A stretch of DNA of 64,000 bases from Mesorhizobium sp. 113-3-3 (GCF_016756495.1 NZ_AP023243.1:248001-312000), one strand, 5' to 3'. Counted from the stretch's first letter, positions 51,073-60,882 are shown. Program-made: numbers and translations. The notes: generated from the sequence alone by a model not told the origin.

Positions 51073-51153
51073 CCGAACGAACCGCTGCCATCCCGCGGAA
51101 GACCTTGCCATGATCCAAGCTCCCTGCCCGAAATCAGGCCAGTCCGGTACGCC

Positions 51154-52407
51154 ATGACCAGACGCTATTCCGCCCTGTCGCTGTTCAAGGAGGGTCTGGC
51201 CGGCCAGACCGGCTGGAAGCAGGCCTGGCGCTCGCCGGAGCCTAAGCCGACCTATGACGCGATCGTCATCGGCGGCGGCGGTCATGGGTTGGCGACGGCC
51301 TATTACCTGGCCAACAACCACGGCATCACCCGCGTCGCGGTGCTGGAAAAGGGCTGGATCGGCGGCGGCAATACGGGCCGCAACACCACCGTGGTGCGCT
51401 CCAACTATTATTATCCGGAAAGCGTCGAGCTCTACGGGCTGGCGCACCGGCTCTATGAGGGCCTGTCGAAGGATCTGAACTACAACGTCATGCTATCGCA
51501 GCGCGGCATGGTCAATCTCTGCCATTCGACGGCCGAGATGGAGATCGGCGCGCGCACCGTCAACGCCATGCAGATCAACGGCATCGATGCAGAGCTGTTT
51601 TCTCCGGACGATGTGCGCCGCGTGGCGCCGATCTACAATTTCTCCCCGGATGCGCGTTTCCCCGTCTTCGGCGGCATCTGGCAAGGCCGGGCCGGCACGG
51701 CGCGCCATGACGCGGTCGCCTGGGGTTACGCGCGGGCGGCGAGCCGGCTCGGCGTCGACATCATCCAGAATTGCGAGATCACCGATTTCATTGTCGAAGG
51801 CGGCCGCTGCCGCGGCGTGCAGACGACGCGCGGCGCGATCCGCGCCGAGCGCATCGGCATGGCGGTGGCCGGGCATTCCTCGGTACTGGCCGCCAAGGCC
51901 GGCTTCCGGCTGCCGATCAATTCCTATGCGCTGCAGGCCTGCGTCTCCGAACCGGTCAAGCCGATCCTCGACACGGTGGTGCTGTCGCCCGGCTGCGGCG
52001 TCTATGTCAGCCAGTCGGACAAGGGCGAGATCGTCATCGGCGGCGGGCTCGACCGTATTCCTTCATACGCGCAGCGCGGCAATCTGCCGACGCTGGAAAG
52101 CGTGATCGCCGGCGTTCTGGAGATGTTTCCGATCTTTGGTCAGCTGAAGCTGATGCGGCAATGGGCCGGCATTGTCGATGTCGTGCCGGATTCTTCCCCG
52201 ATCATCGGTCCCTCGCCGCTGCCCAATCTGTTCCTCAATTGCGGCTGGGGCACGGGCGGCTTCAAGGCCATTCCCGCCGGTGGCGCGCTGCTGGCGAACC
52301 TGCTGGCGACCGGCAAGCACAACGACATCAGCCGCCCCTTCGATCTCGACCGCTTCGCCGCCGGGCGGCTGATCGACGAAGCGGCCGGCTCCGGCATCGC
52401 GCATTAG
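51154..52407 (+). CDS. soxB: Sarcosine oxidase beta subunit
   Basis: A 417-aa flavoprotein subunit of heterotetrameric sarcosine oxidase, which converts sarcosine to glycine. FAD-binding motif: DAIVIGGGGHGLATAYYLAN. GGNTGRNTTVVRSNYYYPES matches the conserved region after the Rossmann loop in SoxB, which carries covalent FMN. The C-terminus has NCGWGTGGFKAIPAGG. It is followed closely by soxD and soxA in the order B-D-A-G, the standard rhizobial arrangement. Confidence 0.95.
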   Translation: MTRRYSALSLFKEGLAGQTGWKQAWRSPEPKPTYDAIVIGGGGHGLATAYYLANNHGITRVAVLEKGWIGGGNTGRNTTVVRSNYYYPESVELYGLAHRLYEGLSKDLNYNVMLSQRGMVNLCHSTAEMEIGARTVNAMQINGIDAELFSPDDVRRVAPIYNFSPDARFPVFGGIWQGRAGTARHDAVAWGYARAASRLGVDIIQNCEITDFIVEGGRCRGVQTTRGAIRAERIGMAVAGHSSVLAAKAGFRLPINSYALQACVSEPVKPILDTVVLSPGCGVYVSQSDKGEIVIGGGLDRIPSYAQRGNLPTLESVIAGVLEMFPIFGQLKLMRQWAGIVDVVPDSSPIIGPSPLPNLFLNCGWGTGGFKAIPAGGALLANLLATGKHNDISRPFDLDRFAAGRLIDEAAGSGIAH

Positions 52408-52417
52408 AGGTTTCTTG

Positions 52418-52684
52418 ATGCAGCTCTTCCCTTGCCCGTTCTGTGGTCCGCGCGACGAGACCGAATTCCACTATGGCGGCGATGCCGGCAATGCCAGGCC
52501 GGATGGCGCCGAGGTGCCGACCGATCGCTGGGCCGGATATCTCTATCTGCGTGGCAACCCGAAGGGCACGGCGCGCGAGATCTGGGTGCATATGAACTGC
52601 GGCGAGTTCTTCGTCATGGAACGCGACACGGTCACGCACAAGGTGCTGTCCTCGACCGCGCTCGGCGGGGAGCACACGGCGTGA
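52418..52684 (+). CDS. soxD: Sarcosine oxidase delta subunit
   Basis: An 88-aa zinc-binding subunit of heterotetrameric sarcosine oxidase. The zinc ligands are visible as PCPFCGPRDETEFHYGG near the start and WVHMNCGEFFVMERD later. The last residues include HKVLSSTALGG, typical of SoxD. It starts 10 bases after soxB. Its TGA overlaps the GTG start of soxA, so the subunits are translationally coupled. Confidence 0.95.
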   Translation: MQLFPCPFCGPRDETEFHYGGDAGNARPDGAEVPTDRWAGYLYLRGNPKGTAREIWVHMNCGEFFVMERDTVTHKVLSSTALGGEHTA

Positions 52685-55566
52685 CCGCCTCGCGCCTCGC
52701 CACCGGCGGCAGCGCCATCGACCGCTCGCGGCCGCTCCGCTTCAGCTTCGATGGCACAGCCGTGGACAGCTTTGCCGGCGACACCATTGCCTCGGCACTG
52801 CTGGCCAATGATGTCGCGGTCGTCGGCCGCAGCTTCAAATACCACCGGCCGCGCGGTATCTGGGGCGCCGGCGTCGAGGAGCCGAACGCGCTGGTCGATC
52901 TCGGCGGCCCACAGGCAACGCCGAACACGCGGGCCACGACCGAGCCGGCACGCGACGGGCTGGTGGCGAAAAGCGTCAATGCGACGCCCAATGCGCAAGC
53001 CGACCGCAACGCCTTCCTCGACCGCTTCTCGCGCTTCATTCCGGCGGCGTTCTACTACAAGACCTTCATGTGGCCGGACTGGCACATGTTCGAGCCGCGC
53101 ATCCGCGCCATGGCCGGGCTGGGCAAGGTCGATACGGACTGGATCTCGCCGGGTACGGCGGACCAGATCAACCATCATTGCGATGTGCTTGTGGTCGGCG
53201 CTGGGCCGGCCGGACTGGCGGCGGCCAGGCTGGCGGCCGGTGCCGGCCTCTCCGTCACGCTGGTCGATGACCAGCGCAAACCGGGCGGATCGCTCGGCCA
53301 TCGCGCCGGCGAGATCGACGGCAGGCCGGCGGCGATCTGGATCGACGAGACGATTGCGGAACTTTCCGCCGGCGGCCACCTGATCCTGCCTGCGACCACC
53401 GCCTTCGGCATTTACGACCACAATCTGGTCGGGCTGAACCAGCGTCATTTCGATGGCCGGCGCGACACGCTGTGGCGGGTCAGGCCACGCCAAATCGTGC
53501 TGGCGACCGGCGCCATCGAGCGGCCCCTGCCGTTCGCCAACAACGACCTGCCGGGCATCCTGTCGGCCGATGCGGCGCTCGCCTATCTCAGACGCCATGC
53601 GGTGCTGGTCGGCCGGCATGTCGTCGTCGCCACAAACAATGACAGCGCCTACGAGGTCGCGGGAGCACTAGCCGAAGCCGGAGCCGACGTTACGCTGGTC
53701 GACATCAGGCGAGACGGCATGCCCGGCGCGCCGACCAAGGTGCGGCTGGTCAAAGGGCGGGCGCTTGCCGCCGCCAAGGGCAGGCTGCGAGTGGAGGGCG
53801 TGACGCTGGATGACGGCACGACGCTCGACGCCGATTGCGTGCTGGTCTCGGGCGGCTGGACGCCGACCATTCATCTGTTCGGCCAGGCCAAGGGCAAGCT
53901 CGCCTGGAGCGAGGCACGCGCCGCCTTCCTGCCGGGCGATCCGGTCGACGGCATTTCCGTCGCCGGTGCGGCAGCCGGTTCGGTCTCCTTGTCGGAGGTG
54001 TTCGCCAGTTCGGAGAAGGCTGTTGCCTCGCTCGGCGAAACGAAAGCCGCAGTGCCGCGCAGCACGGGACCGGAGGTGACTGGCGGCATAACGGCCGCAT
54101 GGCCGGTACCCGGCTCGAAGGGACGCATCTGGATCGACTATCAGAACGACGTGACGGTGAAGGATGTCGAGCTGGCGGCACGCGAAAACTTCGTCTCGGT
54201 CGAGCATCTCAAGCGCTACACCACGCTCGGCATGGCGACCGACCAGGGCAAGACCTCCAACCTGCCCGGCCTGGCGCTGATGGCCGGGATTACCGGCCGC
54301 ACGGTGCCGGAGGTCGGAACCACCACCTATCGTCCGCCGTTCACGCCGGTGCCGCTGGCAAGCTTTGCCGGCGCACGCGTTGGCGAGTTGATGGCGCCGG
54401 TGCGCCGGCTGCCGCTGGAGAGCGTGCATCGCGACAGCGGTGCGGTCTTCCAGGAATATGGCGGCTGGCTGCGCCCGGCCCACTATGGCGGCCGCGGCGC
54501 CGACGCGGATCGCGCCATCCAGGACGAGGCGTTGCGCGCGCGCCGGTCTGTGGCGCTGTTCGACGGTTCCACACTCGGCAAGATCGAGGTGATCGGCCCG
54601 CAGGCGGCCTCGTTCGTCGATTTCCTCTACTACAACACCATGTCGACGCTGAAGCCGGGCCGCTGCCGCTATGGCTTCATGCTGTCGGAGAACGGCGTGG
54701 TCTTCGATGACGGCGTGCTGGTGCGGCTGGACGAGCATCGCTTCGTCGTGTCGTGCTCGTCCTCGCATGTCGCCGCCGTGCACGCCCGGCTGGAGGAATG
54801 GCGCCAGGATCGTTTCGGCCGTGACGCCGTCTATATCCACAACGCCACATCGGACATGGCGACGCTGACCGTTTCGGGGCCAAATGCCCGCAAACTGCTC
54901 GAAACGGTCGGTCTCGGCCTCTCGCTCGACGATGGCGCTCTTCCGCATATGGCGATCGGTCACGGCAGCTATGGCGGCGACGCGGTCCGTATCGCGCGCG
55001 TCAGCTTCACCGGGGACAGGAGCTATGAGGTCTCCATCCGCGCCGATCGCGCCGAGCCTTTGTGGGCGCATCTGCGCCAGGCCGGGCAGGCATTCGATGC
55101 CGTCACCATCGGTCTCGAGGCGCTGATGATCCTGCGCGCCGAGAAAGGCTTCATCGTCATCGGCAAGGACACGGACGGCACCACGCTGCCGCACGACCTC
55201 GGCTCCGAAGGGCCCCGTGCAAAACGCCAGAGCGAATATGTCGGCCGCCGCTCGCTGTTCACCGAGGAGGCCTCGCGAAACAACCGCCTGCAGCTTGTCG
55301 GGCTGACGGTGCCATCCGGCCAAGCGCCGCTGCCAACCGGCGCGCATGGCATCAAGCGCCAGGGCGGGGGGCTGCACAGCCAGGGTTTTGTCACCTCGAG
55401 CTACCACAGCCCGACGCTTGGCCGGCCCATTGCGCTCGGGCTGATCGAGCGCGGCGCGGCACGCCATGGCGAGACGATCGAAATCCAGCATCTCGGCAAG
55501 GTCCGTACGGCGACGATCGCCGCCCCTTGCGCCTTCGACCCGGCAGGAGACCGGCTCCATGCGTGA
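52681..55566 (+). CDS. soxA: Sarcosine oxidase alpha subunit
   Basis: A 961-aa subunit beginning with GTG (overlap GTGA with soxD). Domain order: an N-terminal 2Fe-2S-ferredoxin-like fold (FSFDGTAVDSFAGDTIASAL, RSFKYHRPRGIWGAGVEEPN), an NAD-binding Rossmann domain (CDVLVVGAGPAGLAAARLAA), and a C-terminal GcvT-type folate-binding domain (RRSVALFDGSTLGKIEV, RAEKGFIVIGKDTDGT). It accepts the C1 unit generated at the beta subunit and makes methylene-tetrahydrofolate. The stop overlaps the soxG ATG (ATGCGTGA). Confidence 0.95.
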   Translation: MTASRLATGGSAIDRSRPLRFSFDGTAVDSFAGDTIASALLANDVAVVGRSFKYHRPRGIWGAGVEEPNALVDLGGPQATPNTRATTEPARDGLVAKSVNATPNAQADRNAFLDRFSRFIPAAFYYKTFMWPDWHMFEPRIRAMAGLGKVDTDWISPGTADQINHHCDVLVVGAGPAGLAAARLAAGAGLSVTLVDDQRKPGGSLGHRAGEIDGRPAAIWIDETIAELSAGGHLILPATTAFGIYDHNLVGLNQRHFDGRRDTLWRVRPRQIVLATGAIERPLPFANNDLPGILSADAALAYLRRHAVLVGRHVVVATNNDSAYEVAGALAEAGADVTLVDIRRDGMPGAPTKVRLVKGRALAAAKGRLRVEGVTLDDGTTLDADCVLVSGGWTPTIHLFGQAKGKLAWSEARAAFLPGDPVDGISVAGAAAGSVSLSEVFASSEKAVASLGETKAAVPRSTGPEVTGGITAAWPVPGSKGRIWIDYQNDVTVKDVELAARENFVSVEHLKRYTTLGMATDQGKTSNLPGLALMAGITGRTVPEVGTTTYRPPFTPVPLASFAGARVGELMAPVRRLPLESVHRDSGAVFQEYGGWLRPAHYGGRGADADRAIQDEALRARRSVALFDGSTLGKIEVIGPQAASFVDFLYYNTMSTLKPGRCRYGFMLSENGVVFDDGVLVRLDEHRFVVSCSSSHVAAVHARLEEWRQDRFGRDAVYIHNATSDMATLTVSGPNARKLLETVGLGLSLDDGALPHMAIGHGSYGGDAVRIARVSFTGDRSYEVSIRADRAEPLWAHLRQAGQAFDAVTIGLEALMILRAEKGFIVIGKDTDGTTLPHDLGSEGPRAKRQSEYVGRRSLFTEEASRNNRLQLVGLTVPSGQAPLPTGAHGIKRQGGGLHSQGFVTSSYHSPTLGRPIALGLIERGAARHGETIEIQHLGKVRTATIAAPCAFDPAGDRLHA

Positions 55567-56098
55567 CCTCGCGGAAAAATGGTCCGTCGCGCCGGATTGG
55601 CGGAACGCCACGATCGCAGTGCCGGGGCTCAAGATCGGCGCCGTTACCGGGCTGCACCAACGCCTGGTCAGTGGCGATCTGGCCGCGTGGGCCGAGGCTT
55701 CCGGCTTCGACGGACCGGCCGTCGGGGCATTCGGCCTGGCGGAAGGCAACCGCTATTCGGTGCGCCTGGCGCGCGACCGCCTGCTTGCCGTGTCCACCAC
55801 GCCCATCGGCATGGCCACCGGGTGGTTCCCCGAAGGGTTCGCCGTGACGGAGATCAGCGCCGGATTGCAGGTGTTCGAGGTCGAAGGTCCGGCGCTTGAC
55901 GCCTTCATCGCACGCGGGACGACGCTCGATCCCAGACAGCCGAGCGCCAGCGCGGCATTGTCCTTCGCCGGTATCAGCGCCATCGTTTATCGCCATCAGG
56001 ATGGCCTGCGCGTCCACGTCGATCGCGGCCTCGCCGCCTATCTCTGGACATGGATGGAAACGGCCGCCGCCAACGTCGCAGCCGGATCTGAAAACTAG
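55559..56098 (+). CDS. soxG: Sarcosine oxidase gamma subunit
   Basis: A 179-aa subunit, the least conserved of the four. Recognisable segments are the central GLQVFEVEGPALDAFIARGT (GcvT-like strand) and ALSFAGISAIVYRHQDG followed by LRVHVDRGLAAYLWTWMETA, matching SoxG C-termini. Its ATG at 55559 overlaps the soxA stop by eight bases. It closes the soxBDAG operon; an intrinsic terminator follows at 56137-56163. Confidence 0.92.
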   Translation: MRDLAEKWSVAPDWRNATIAVPGLKIGAVTGLHQRLVSGDLAAWAEASGFDGPAVGAFGLAEGNRYSVRLARDRLLAVSTTPIGMATGWFPEGFAVTEISAGLQVFEVEGPALDAFIARGTTLDPRQPSASAALSFAGISAIVYRHQDGLRVHVDRGLAAYLWTWMETAAANVAAGSEN

Positions 56099-56136
56099 CC
56101 GGCCACGACAACACTGGACATCCCCTGGCTGATCCC

Positions 56137-56163
56137 CGCCCCAGTTCGGAGTGGGCGCTTTTT
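56137..56163 (+). terminator. Intrinsic terminator after soxG
   Basis: CGCCCCA and TGGGCG arms (one bulged C) around a GTTCGGAG-containing loop, followed by CTTTTT at 56158-56163. It lies 39 bases after the soxG stop. Confidence 0.7.
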
Positions 56164-56264
56164 CCTCAAATCCAGTTGCAAGGGCTGGACGCAGTCGCGC
56201 AAGGATTCGACTGTGTAATCTCCACTCATGAATCGACGTCGCAGTTTTGCCGGAGCATTGCCGC

Positions 56265-56939
56265 ATGGTCCAAAAGCACACGAGCCGGTCATCGGCCCAT
56301 GCCTGGATCGACACGGTCTGGCAAACTGTGTGTCTGAGCGACGGGATCTATAAAGCCACACCGGACGGCTCGTGGGATCTGATCCGCAGCGTCACGCCGG
56401 GCAAAGGATCCGTGGTGTTTTTGAGCGGCCAGGCGACCGAGCCCGTCGATGTGCCCTATGTCGAGGGTGAGCACTCGGTGGTCATCTCATTTGCCGCCCA
56501 TGTCTATCTTGCGCGTGACAAGGAGGTGCGAACCGGTGCGGCGGTGCGTTTCCTGGATGTGGAGGAAGACGAATTTTCATTGGATGGCGTGAAGCTGCCG
56601 TTGCCGACATTTCTGCACGCCGAATCTCTTGTCGACGAAATGATCGCGGCAGGGCTGCTTGCGTCTGACGACGTCGTGGCCAGGGCCTTTACCGAGAAGC
56701 CCAAGGCCGCCTCCAAACGCTCGGTGCAACAGCATTTCAAGAACACGACCGGTATTACGCAGAAGGATTTCCAGTTGATCCGCCGCGCGCAGGAAGCGGT
56801 CCGGCGGCTGAAAGCAGGTGACAGCGCCGCGGCCGTGGCGTTCGATCTTGGCTATACGGATCAACCGCACATGATCAAATCCATCAAGAAGATCATGGGT
56901 TCCCTGCCCTCAAACCTCGATGCGGTTCACAAGATCTGA
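56265..56939 (+). CDS. AraC-family transcriptional regulator
   Basis: A 224-aa regulator. The N-terminal half is cupin-like (TPDGSWDLIRSVTPGKGSVV, VPYVEGEHSVVISFAAHVYL). The C-terminal part has an AraC-type DNA-binding domain (KRSVQQHFKNTTGITQKDFQ, LIRRAQEAVRRLKAGDSAAA, VAFDLGYTDQPHMIKSIKKI). The ATG at 56265 has CGGAG nine bases upstream. It converges on the epoxide hydrolase gene and follows the sox terminator, so its target is not obvious. Regulation of the neighbouring hydrolase is possible. Confidence 0.87.
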   Translation: MVQKHTSRSSAHAWIDTVWQTVCLSDGIYKATPDGSWDLIRSVTPGKGSVVFLSGQATEPVDVPYVEGEHSVVISFAAHVYLARDKEVRTGAAVRFLDVEEDEFSLDGVKLPLPTFLHAESLVDEMIAAGLLASDDVVARAFTEKPKAASKRSVQQHFKNTTGITQKDFQLIRRAQEAVRRLKAGDSAAAVAFDLGYTDQPHMIKSIKKIMGSLPSNLDAVHKI

Positions 56940-56979
56940 TGCCGGGCGAGGGTTTTCGGCCGGCATCAGAGATTCACGG

Positions 56980-58191
56980 CTATTTCGTAACAAGCGCCGC
57001 AAATTGCTTGATGTCCTCGACATAGAATGCGGGATCTTCCCACGCGGCGAAATGGCCCGCCTTTTCCATATCGTGAAACTGCACGACATTTCCCGAGGTC
57101 TGGCGGTCCGCCCATTCACGCGGCAAGCGAACGCCGCCTGGAATGGGCACTTCAGTCGCCACTGCCACCGGCACGCCCGTATTCTTTCCCTTGATGGTCG
57201 GCGCCTGCATCGCGTTCTGATTGTAGATGCGGAAGGACGAGGCCGCCGTCTCCGTCAGCCAGTAGATCATGATGTTGGTCAAAAGCGCGTCGCGGCCAAA
57301 TCTGGCGTCGGCCTCGTCGCCGACCCCCATCCCGGCCATGAAGCTCATGATCCATGCGCCTAGGCCGACCGGCGAGTCGTTCATGGCGAAGGCGAGGCTT
57401 TGCGGCTTTGTCGCCTGGACCAGATTGAAGGCGCCGTGCATGAAGAACCATTGCTGGATCGCCCCGGCGTAACCTTGTTCCGGCGCGCTCAGAGCGGCAA
57501 AATCCGTGGTCTGGTCGGGGTAGCCCACATCGGTCAGGTGGGAGCCGATCAGCTTGTCCGGATGGCGCTGCGCCAGCGACATGGCGATCACCGACCCCAG
57601 ATCGCCGCCAGCCACGATGAAGCTGGAGTAGCCCAGAACGTCATCCATGAGGTGAGCAAAAATGTCAGCCACCTTGTCGGCGGGGAGCGCCGTTCTGCCG
57701 GAGAAGCCGGTCCCCGGAATGGACGGCACGACGACGTGAAATTCCTCCGCCAGCGCATCCACGATTTTGTGATAGCGGTAAAAACTGTCCGGCCAGCCAT
57801 GCAGCAGAAGGATCGCCGTGGCGTCCTTCTTTTTCGACGGCTGATGGACGAAATGCAGGTCGATCCCTTCGATATCGACCTTGTAGTTCGGCAATGCGTT
57901 CAGGCCTGCTTCGGCCTTTCGCCAATCATAGTCATGGAGCCAATAGTCGGTCAGCTTCTTCATGTAGTCCAGATTTGTACCGGTCATCCATCCGGTTCCG
58001 GCGGGTTCATCCGGCCAGCGTGTGTGGCGCAGGCGCGCCTTGAGATCGGCGAGCTGGTCATCGGAAATGGCAATCTTGAACGGCGTCGGCTTGGCCATGG
58101 TCGTATTCTCCTGTGAGACGGCGCTGCGATCGGTGAGACCGCCGAGAAGAGCTGCCGCGATGAGGCTTTTGGCAAATTCGCGGCGGTGCAT
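56980..58191 (-). CDS. Epoxide hydrolase with export signal
   Basis: A 403-aa alpha/beta hydrolase of the microsomal epoxide hydrolase type. The N-terminus HRREFAKSLIAAALLGGL looks like a twin-arginine or Sec signal. The EHN lid domain follows (FKIAISDDQLADLKARLRHT, WPDEPAGTGWMTG). The catalytic domain has the oxyanion-hole HGWPDSFYRYHK, the nucleophile Asp in VAGGDLGSVIAMSLAQ and the catalytic His in AGHFAAWEDPAF. Expected to open epoxides to diols. An internal ATG (MAKPTPFKI, residue 32) would give a cytosolic form and must be considered as the true start. Confidence 0.87.
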   Translation of the reverse strand: MHRREFAKSLIAAALLGGLTDRSAVSQENTTMAKPTPFKIAISDDQLADLKARLRHTRWPDEPAGTGWMTGTNLDYMKKLTDYWLHDYDWRKAEAGLNALPNYKVDIEGIDLHFVHQPSKKKDATAILLLHGWPDSFYRYHKIVDALAEEFHVVVPSIPGTGFSGRTALPADKVADIFAHLMDDVLGYSSFIVAGGDLGSVIAMSLAQRHPDKLIGSHLTDVGYPDQTTDFAALSAPEQGYAGAIQQWFFMHGAFNLVQATKPQSLAFAMNDSPVGLGAWIMSFMAGMGVGDEADARFGRDALLTNIMIYWLTETAASSFRIYNQNAMQAPTIKGKNTGVPVAVATEVPIPGGVRLPREWADRQTSGNVVQFHDMEKAGHFAAWEDPAFYVEDIKQFAALVTK

Positions 58192-58402
58192 TCTCGCAGC
58201 TCCTTGTTCTTTTTCGATGGAGCCAGACTATGGGAACGGCGGCAGTGCGGATTGTAAATTTGCGCAAATCATCCGGCCGAACGAGCACGCGACAGATCTC
58301 ACTCTCGCGCCCCGTTTGAGGCACGATGGATGCACGACGACAAGCAGTGCACCGCCGCTACCCCAGCCACAGAAGGTGCAGGCGGACGGATATTCCGCTG
58401 TC
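58192..58402. other. Non-coding gap upstream of the epoxide hydrolase
   Basis: About 210 bases holding the promoter side of the leftward epoxide hydrolase and the 3' side of the small membrane protein gene. No gene or repeat is evident. Confidence 0.4.
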
Positions 58403-58888
58403 TTAGAGGGTGAACGACCAGAACAGGCAGGCCAGCGTCGCGGCGGCGAAGATCACGAAGAACAGGCTGCGCAACAGCACGTTGCGGCGCAGTTCGTTCA
58501 TGACGAAGTGGCAGCCGACGACTGCCACGGCAAACAGGAACCGCCAGTTCAGCAAGGCGAGCATCGCGCTGCCCTGGCCGAAGGCCCATCGGGCGAGGAG
58601 GCCGCCGACGATGGTGGCAAGCAGCACGATCACCGTCCAGAAGATCGCGTCGGCGCAATGGGTCAGCACGATGCTGGCCGCACGGATCGGCAGGATCATC
58701 ATCAACAGCGCGCTGAAGAAAAAGACGGCCGCCAGCGGAATGAAGGTTCCGGCATCGGCGATGCCATCGAGGCGCCTGACGCCGATCGCGCCATAGGGAT
58801 AGCCGTGGCGCGCCACTGCAAGGCTCAGCGCCATGAGCAAAGCGGTCAAGACGGCGACGAGTGCGAAGGTCGTGAGGGCTTTGCTCAT
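58403..58888 (-). CDS. Small integral membrane protein of unknown function
   Basis: A 161-aa protein with four or five hydrophobic segments: ALTTFALVAVLTALLMALSL, FIPLAAVFFFSALLMMILPI, AIFWTVIVLLATIVGGLLAR, FLFAVAVVGCHFVMNEL and LFFVIFAAATLACLFWSFTL. No motif identifies a function. It is leftward like its neighbours but separated from the FMN reductase gene by 99 bases. Hydrophobicity pattern and codon use support a real gene. Confidence 0.7.
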   Translation of the reverse strand: MSKALTTFALVAVLTALLMALSLAVARHGYPYGAIGVRRLDGIADAGTFIPLAAVFFFSALLMMILPIRAASIVLTHCADAIFWTVIVLLATIVGGLLARWAFGQGSAMLALLNWRFLFAVAVVGCHFVMNELRRNVLLRSLFFVIFAAATLACLFWSFTL

Positions 58889-58987
58889 GGTGTTCCTGTC
58901 CCGGGCGAATCAGACAGGAACTTTGTAGCGGGCGGTCGTAAATTGCACGTAAGCGAGGGTGCCGCCCGCGCCGATTCCGATCGGCTG

Positions 58988-59548
58988 CTATTCGGCCGCG
59001 ACCCGGCCTGCCGAACGGTTGGCCAGCACGAAACCGACCTCGTCCACCGCCTGTGCCGCACGCTTGAGGATCGCCTCGGAGCGCAGCACACCATCAGTAA
59101 AATCCTTGTCGGTGGCGTAGACGGCGGTGGGCAAGGCAAAGGCCTCGAAGAAGCCGAACAGCGGCCGCAGCTGATGCTCGACGATCAAGGCATGGCGCTC
59201 GCCGCCGCCGGTCGCGGTCAACAGGACGGGCTTGCCCCGCAACGCCGAGGGATCGATCAGGTCGAAGAAATGCTTGAACAGGCCGGTATAGCTGCCCTTG
59301 TAGGTCGGCGAACCGACCACCAGCACATCAGCGGCGAGGATCTGCGCCAGGATCGGCTGGGCCTGGCTGTCGAGGTCGCGCGCCCACCGTGCTGTACCCA
59401 GAGATGCGCCGACATCCTCGATGTCGTAGGTGACAGCCGACAGGCCATGGCGCGCGGCGATGTCCCTGGTGACGAGTTCGACGAAGGCGCGTGTCTTTGA
59501 CGGCCGGGTGATGTTGCCGGAAAAGCCGACGACTGTGGGGTTTGACAT
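58988..59548 (-). CDS. NADPH-dependent FMN reductase
   Basis: A 186-aa flavodoxin-fold reductase of the MsuE/SsuE type. The N-terminal phosphate loop is VVGFSGNITRPSKTRAFVEL, and VLVVGSPTYKGSYTGLFKHF is the flavin-contacting segment, followed by LRGKPVLLTATGGGERHAL. It would supply reduced FMN to a two-component monooxygenase. The SfnB-like enzyme is encoded 63 bases upstream on the same strand, which fits sulfur acquisition from organosulfur compounds. Confidence 0.87.
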   Translation of the reverse strand: MSNPTVVGFSGNITRPSKTRAFVELVTRDIAARHGLSAVTYDIEDVGASLGTARWARDLDSQAQPILAQILAADVLVVGSPTYKGSYTGLFKHFFDLIDPSALRGKPVLLTATGGGERHALIVEHQLRPLFGFFEAFALPTAVYATDKDFTDGVLRSEAILKRAAQAVDEVGFVLANRSAGRVAAE

Positions 59549-59611
59549 GGCAGTGGGCCTCTTGGATGTCGAAGTTTGAAGTGGCGGGCCACCCGGCCCG
59601 CCGATGGGAAA

Positions 59612-60859
59612 TCAGCTCCAGGCGTGCAGCGGCGGGTTCTCGCCATTGAGGAAATATTTGCCGAGGATCGAGTACTTCCACCGTACCGGATCGTGCAGCG
59701 TATGGGTGCGGGCATTGCGCCAATGCCTGTCGAGATTGTGCTCGGCCAGCGTCGAGCGCGTGCCGGCCAGTTCGAACAGTTTGTTCGTCGCGGCAATGGC
59801 GATCTCGGTCGACAGGATTTTCGCTTCCGCCGTGACGATCTGCGCATACGCCACCGTCTCGGCGGTCGGCTGGGCCACCGCCTTGTCGATCGCCAGGCCG
59901 GCCTTTTCCAGCAGCGCCTGCGCGGCGTGCAGGCGCAGCGTCAGGTCGCCAATGGCCTGGATGGTGTAGGGATCGTCCCAGGCATTGTCGACGCCGCTGT
60001 CGATCCAGGCGCGGCTCCTGGTCCGGACGAAGTGAACCGTCTCGTCGATCGCCGCCTGGGCGATGCCGGTGTCGACCGCCACCTGGATGATCTGGAAGAT
60101 GGCGCCGTCGGCGGTCGGCCTGTCATAGCCCTTGTAGCCGGGCACCAGATGCGTCTTCGGCACCTTGACGTTGTCGATGATGACGGTGCCGGACAGTGTC
60201 GTGCGCTGGCCGAAGCTCGACCAGTCGTCGATGACGGTCAGGCCCGGCGCGCCACGGTCGGCGATCGCATACCAGGCGCGGCCCTCGTCATCGAGCGCCA
60301 CGATCGGCACCAGATGGGCAAGCAGCGCGCCGGAGGAATAGAATTTGCGGCCGTTGACGACAACATGGTCGCCGGCATTGGTGAAGCGGGTCTCGAAATC
60401 GGCGGCGCGCTTGGAGCCGAACTCGGAAAAGGCGTTGCCGAACCGCGTGCCTTTCAGCGCTTCGGCAAACAGCAGCTTCTGCTGTTCAGCATCGGACACG
60501 GTGCGGATCGCGGCGATGACGCCGAGATGGTTCTGGGCGATCTGGCCGATCGAGGAATCCGCCGCCGAGATGATCTCGATCACCTTGGCCAGCGTCACAT
60601 AGGACACTTCCGGGCCGCCGAATGCCTTGGGCACGTTGATCGACCACAAGCCGCTCTGCGAAAAGGCGTCGAGTTCGGCGACCGGCCAGATCCGCTCACG
60701 ATCGCGCTTCGAGGACTCTTTGACGAATTCGGCGGCGAGCGCATGGGCGACGGCAATCGCCTCGGCGCCGTCCTTGATGATGTGGGCCGGCGCCGATGGC
60801 CTTGCGACGGGCGGCACGGCGGCGGAGGCATGGTCTGTCTTGACGGTCGAGACGGTCAT
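59612..60859 (-). CDS. Acyl-CoA-dehydrogenase-fold monooxygenase, SfnB-like
   Basis: A 415-aa member of the acyl-CoA dehydrogenase superfamily. Segments: LWSINVPKAFGGPEVSYVTL, AADSSIGQIAQNHLGVIAAI, FSEFGSKRAADFETRF, VVVNGRKFYSSGALLAHLVP and, near the C-terminus, FELAGTRSTLAEHNLDRHWR with NARTHTLHDPVRWK. The HTLHDP ending is characteristic of flavin-dependent monooxygenases such as DszC and SfnB rather than true acyl-CoA dehydrogenases. With the adjacent FMN reductase it probably oxidises an organosulfur compound. First gene after the transporter genes, leftward. Confidence 0.83.
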   Translation of the reverse strand: MTVSTVKTDHASAAVPPVARPSAPAHIIKDGAEAIAVAHALAAEFVKESSKRDRERIWPVAELDAFSQSGLWSINVPKAFGGPEVSYVTLAKVIEIISAADSSIGQIAQNHLGVIAAIRTVSDAEQQKLLFAEALKGTRFGNAFSEFGSKRAADFETRFTNAGDHVVVNGRKFYSSGALLAHLVPIVALDDEGRAWYAIADRGAPGLTVIDDWSSFGQRTTLSGTVIIDNVKVPKTHLVPGYKGYDRPTADGAIFQIIQVAVDTGIAQAAIDETVHFVRTRSRAWIDSGVDNAWDDPYTIQAIGDLTLRLHAAQALLEKAGLAIDKAVAQPTAETVAYAQIVTAEAKILSTEIAIAATNKLFELAGTRSTLAEHNLDRHWRNARTHTLHDPVRWKYSILGKYFLNGENPPLHAWS

Positions 60860-60882
60860 TTCACTGCTCCTTCGAATTCGTT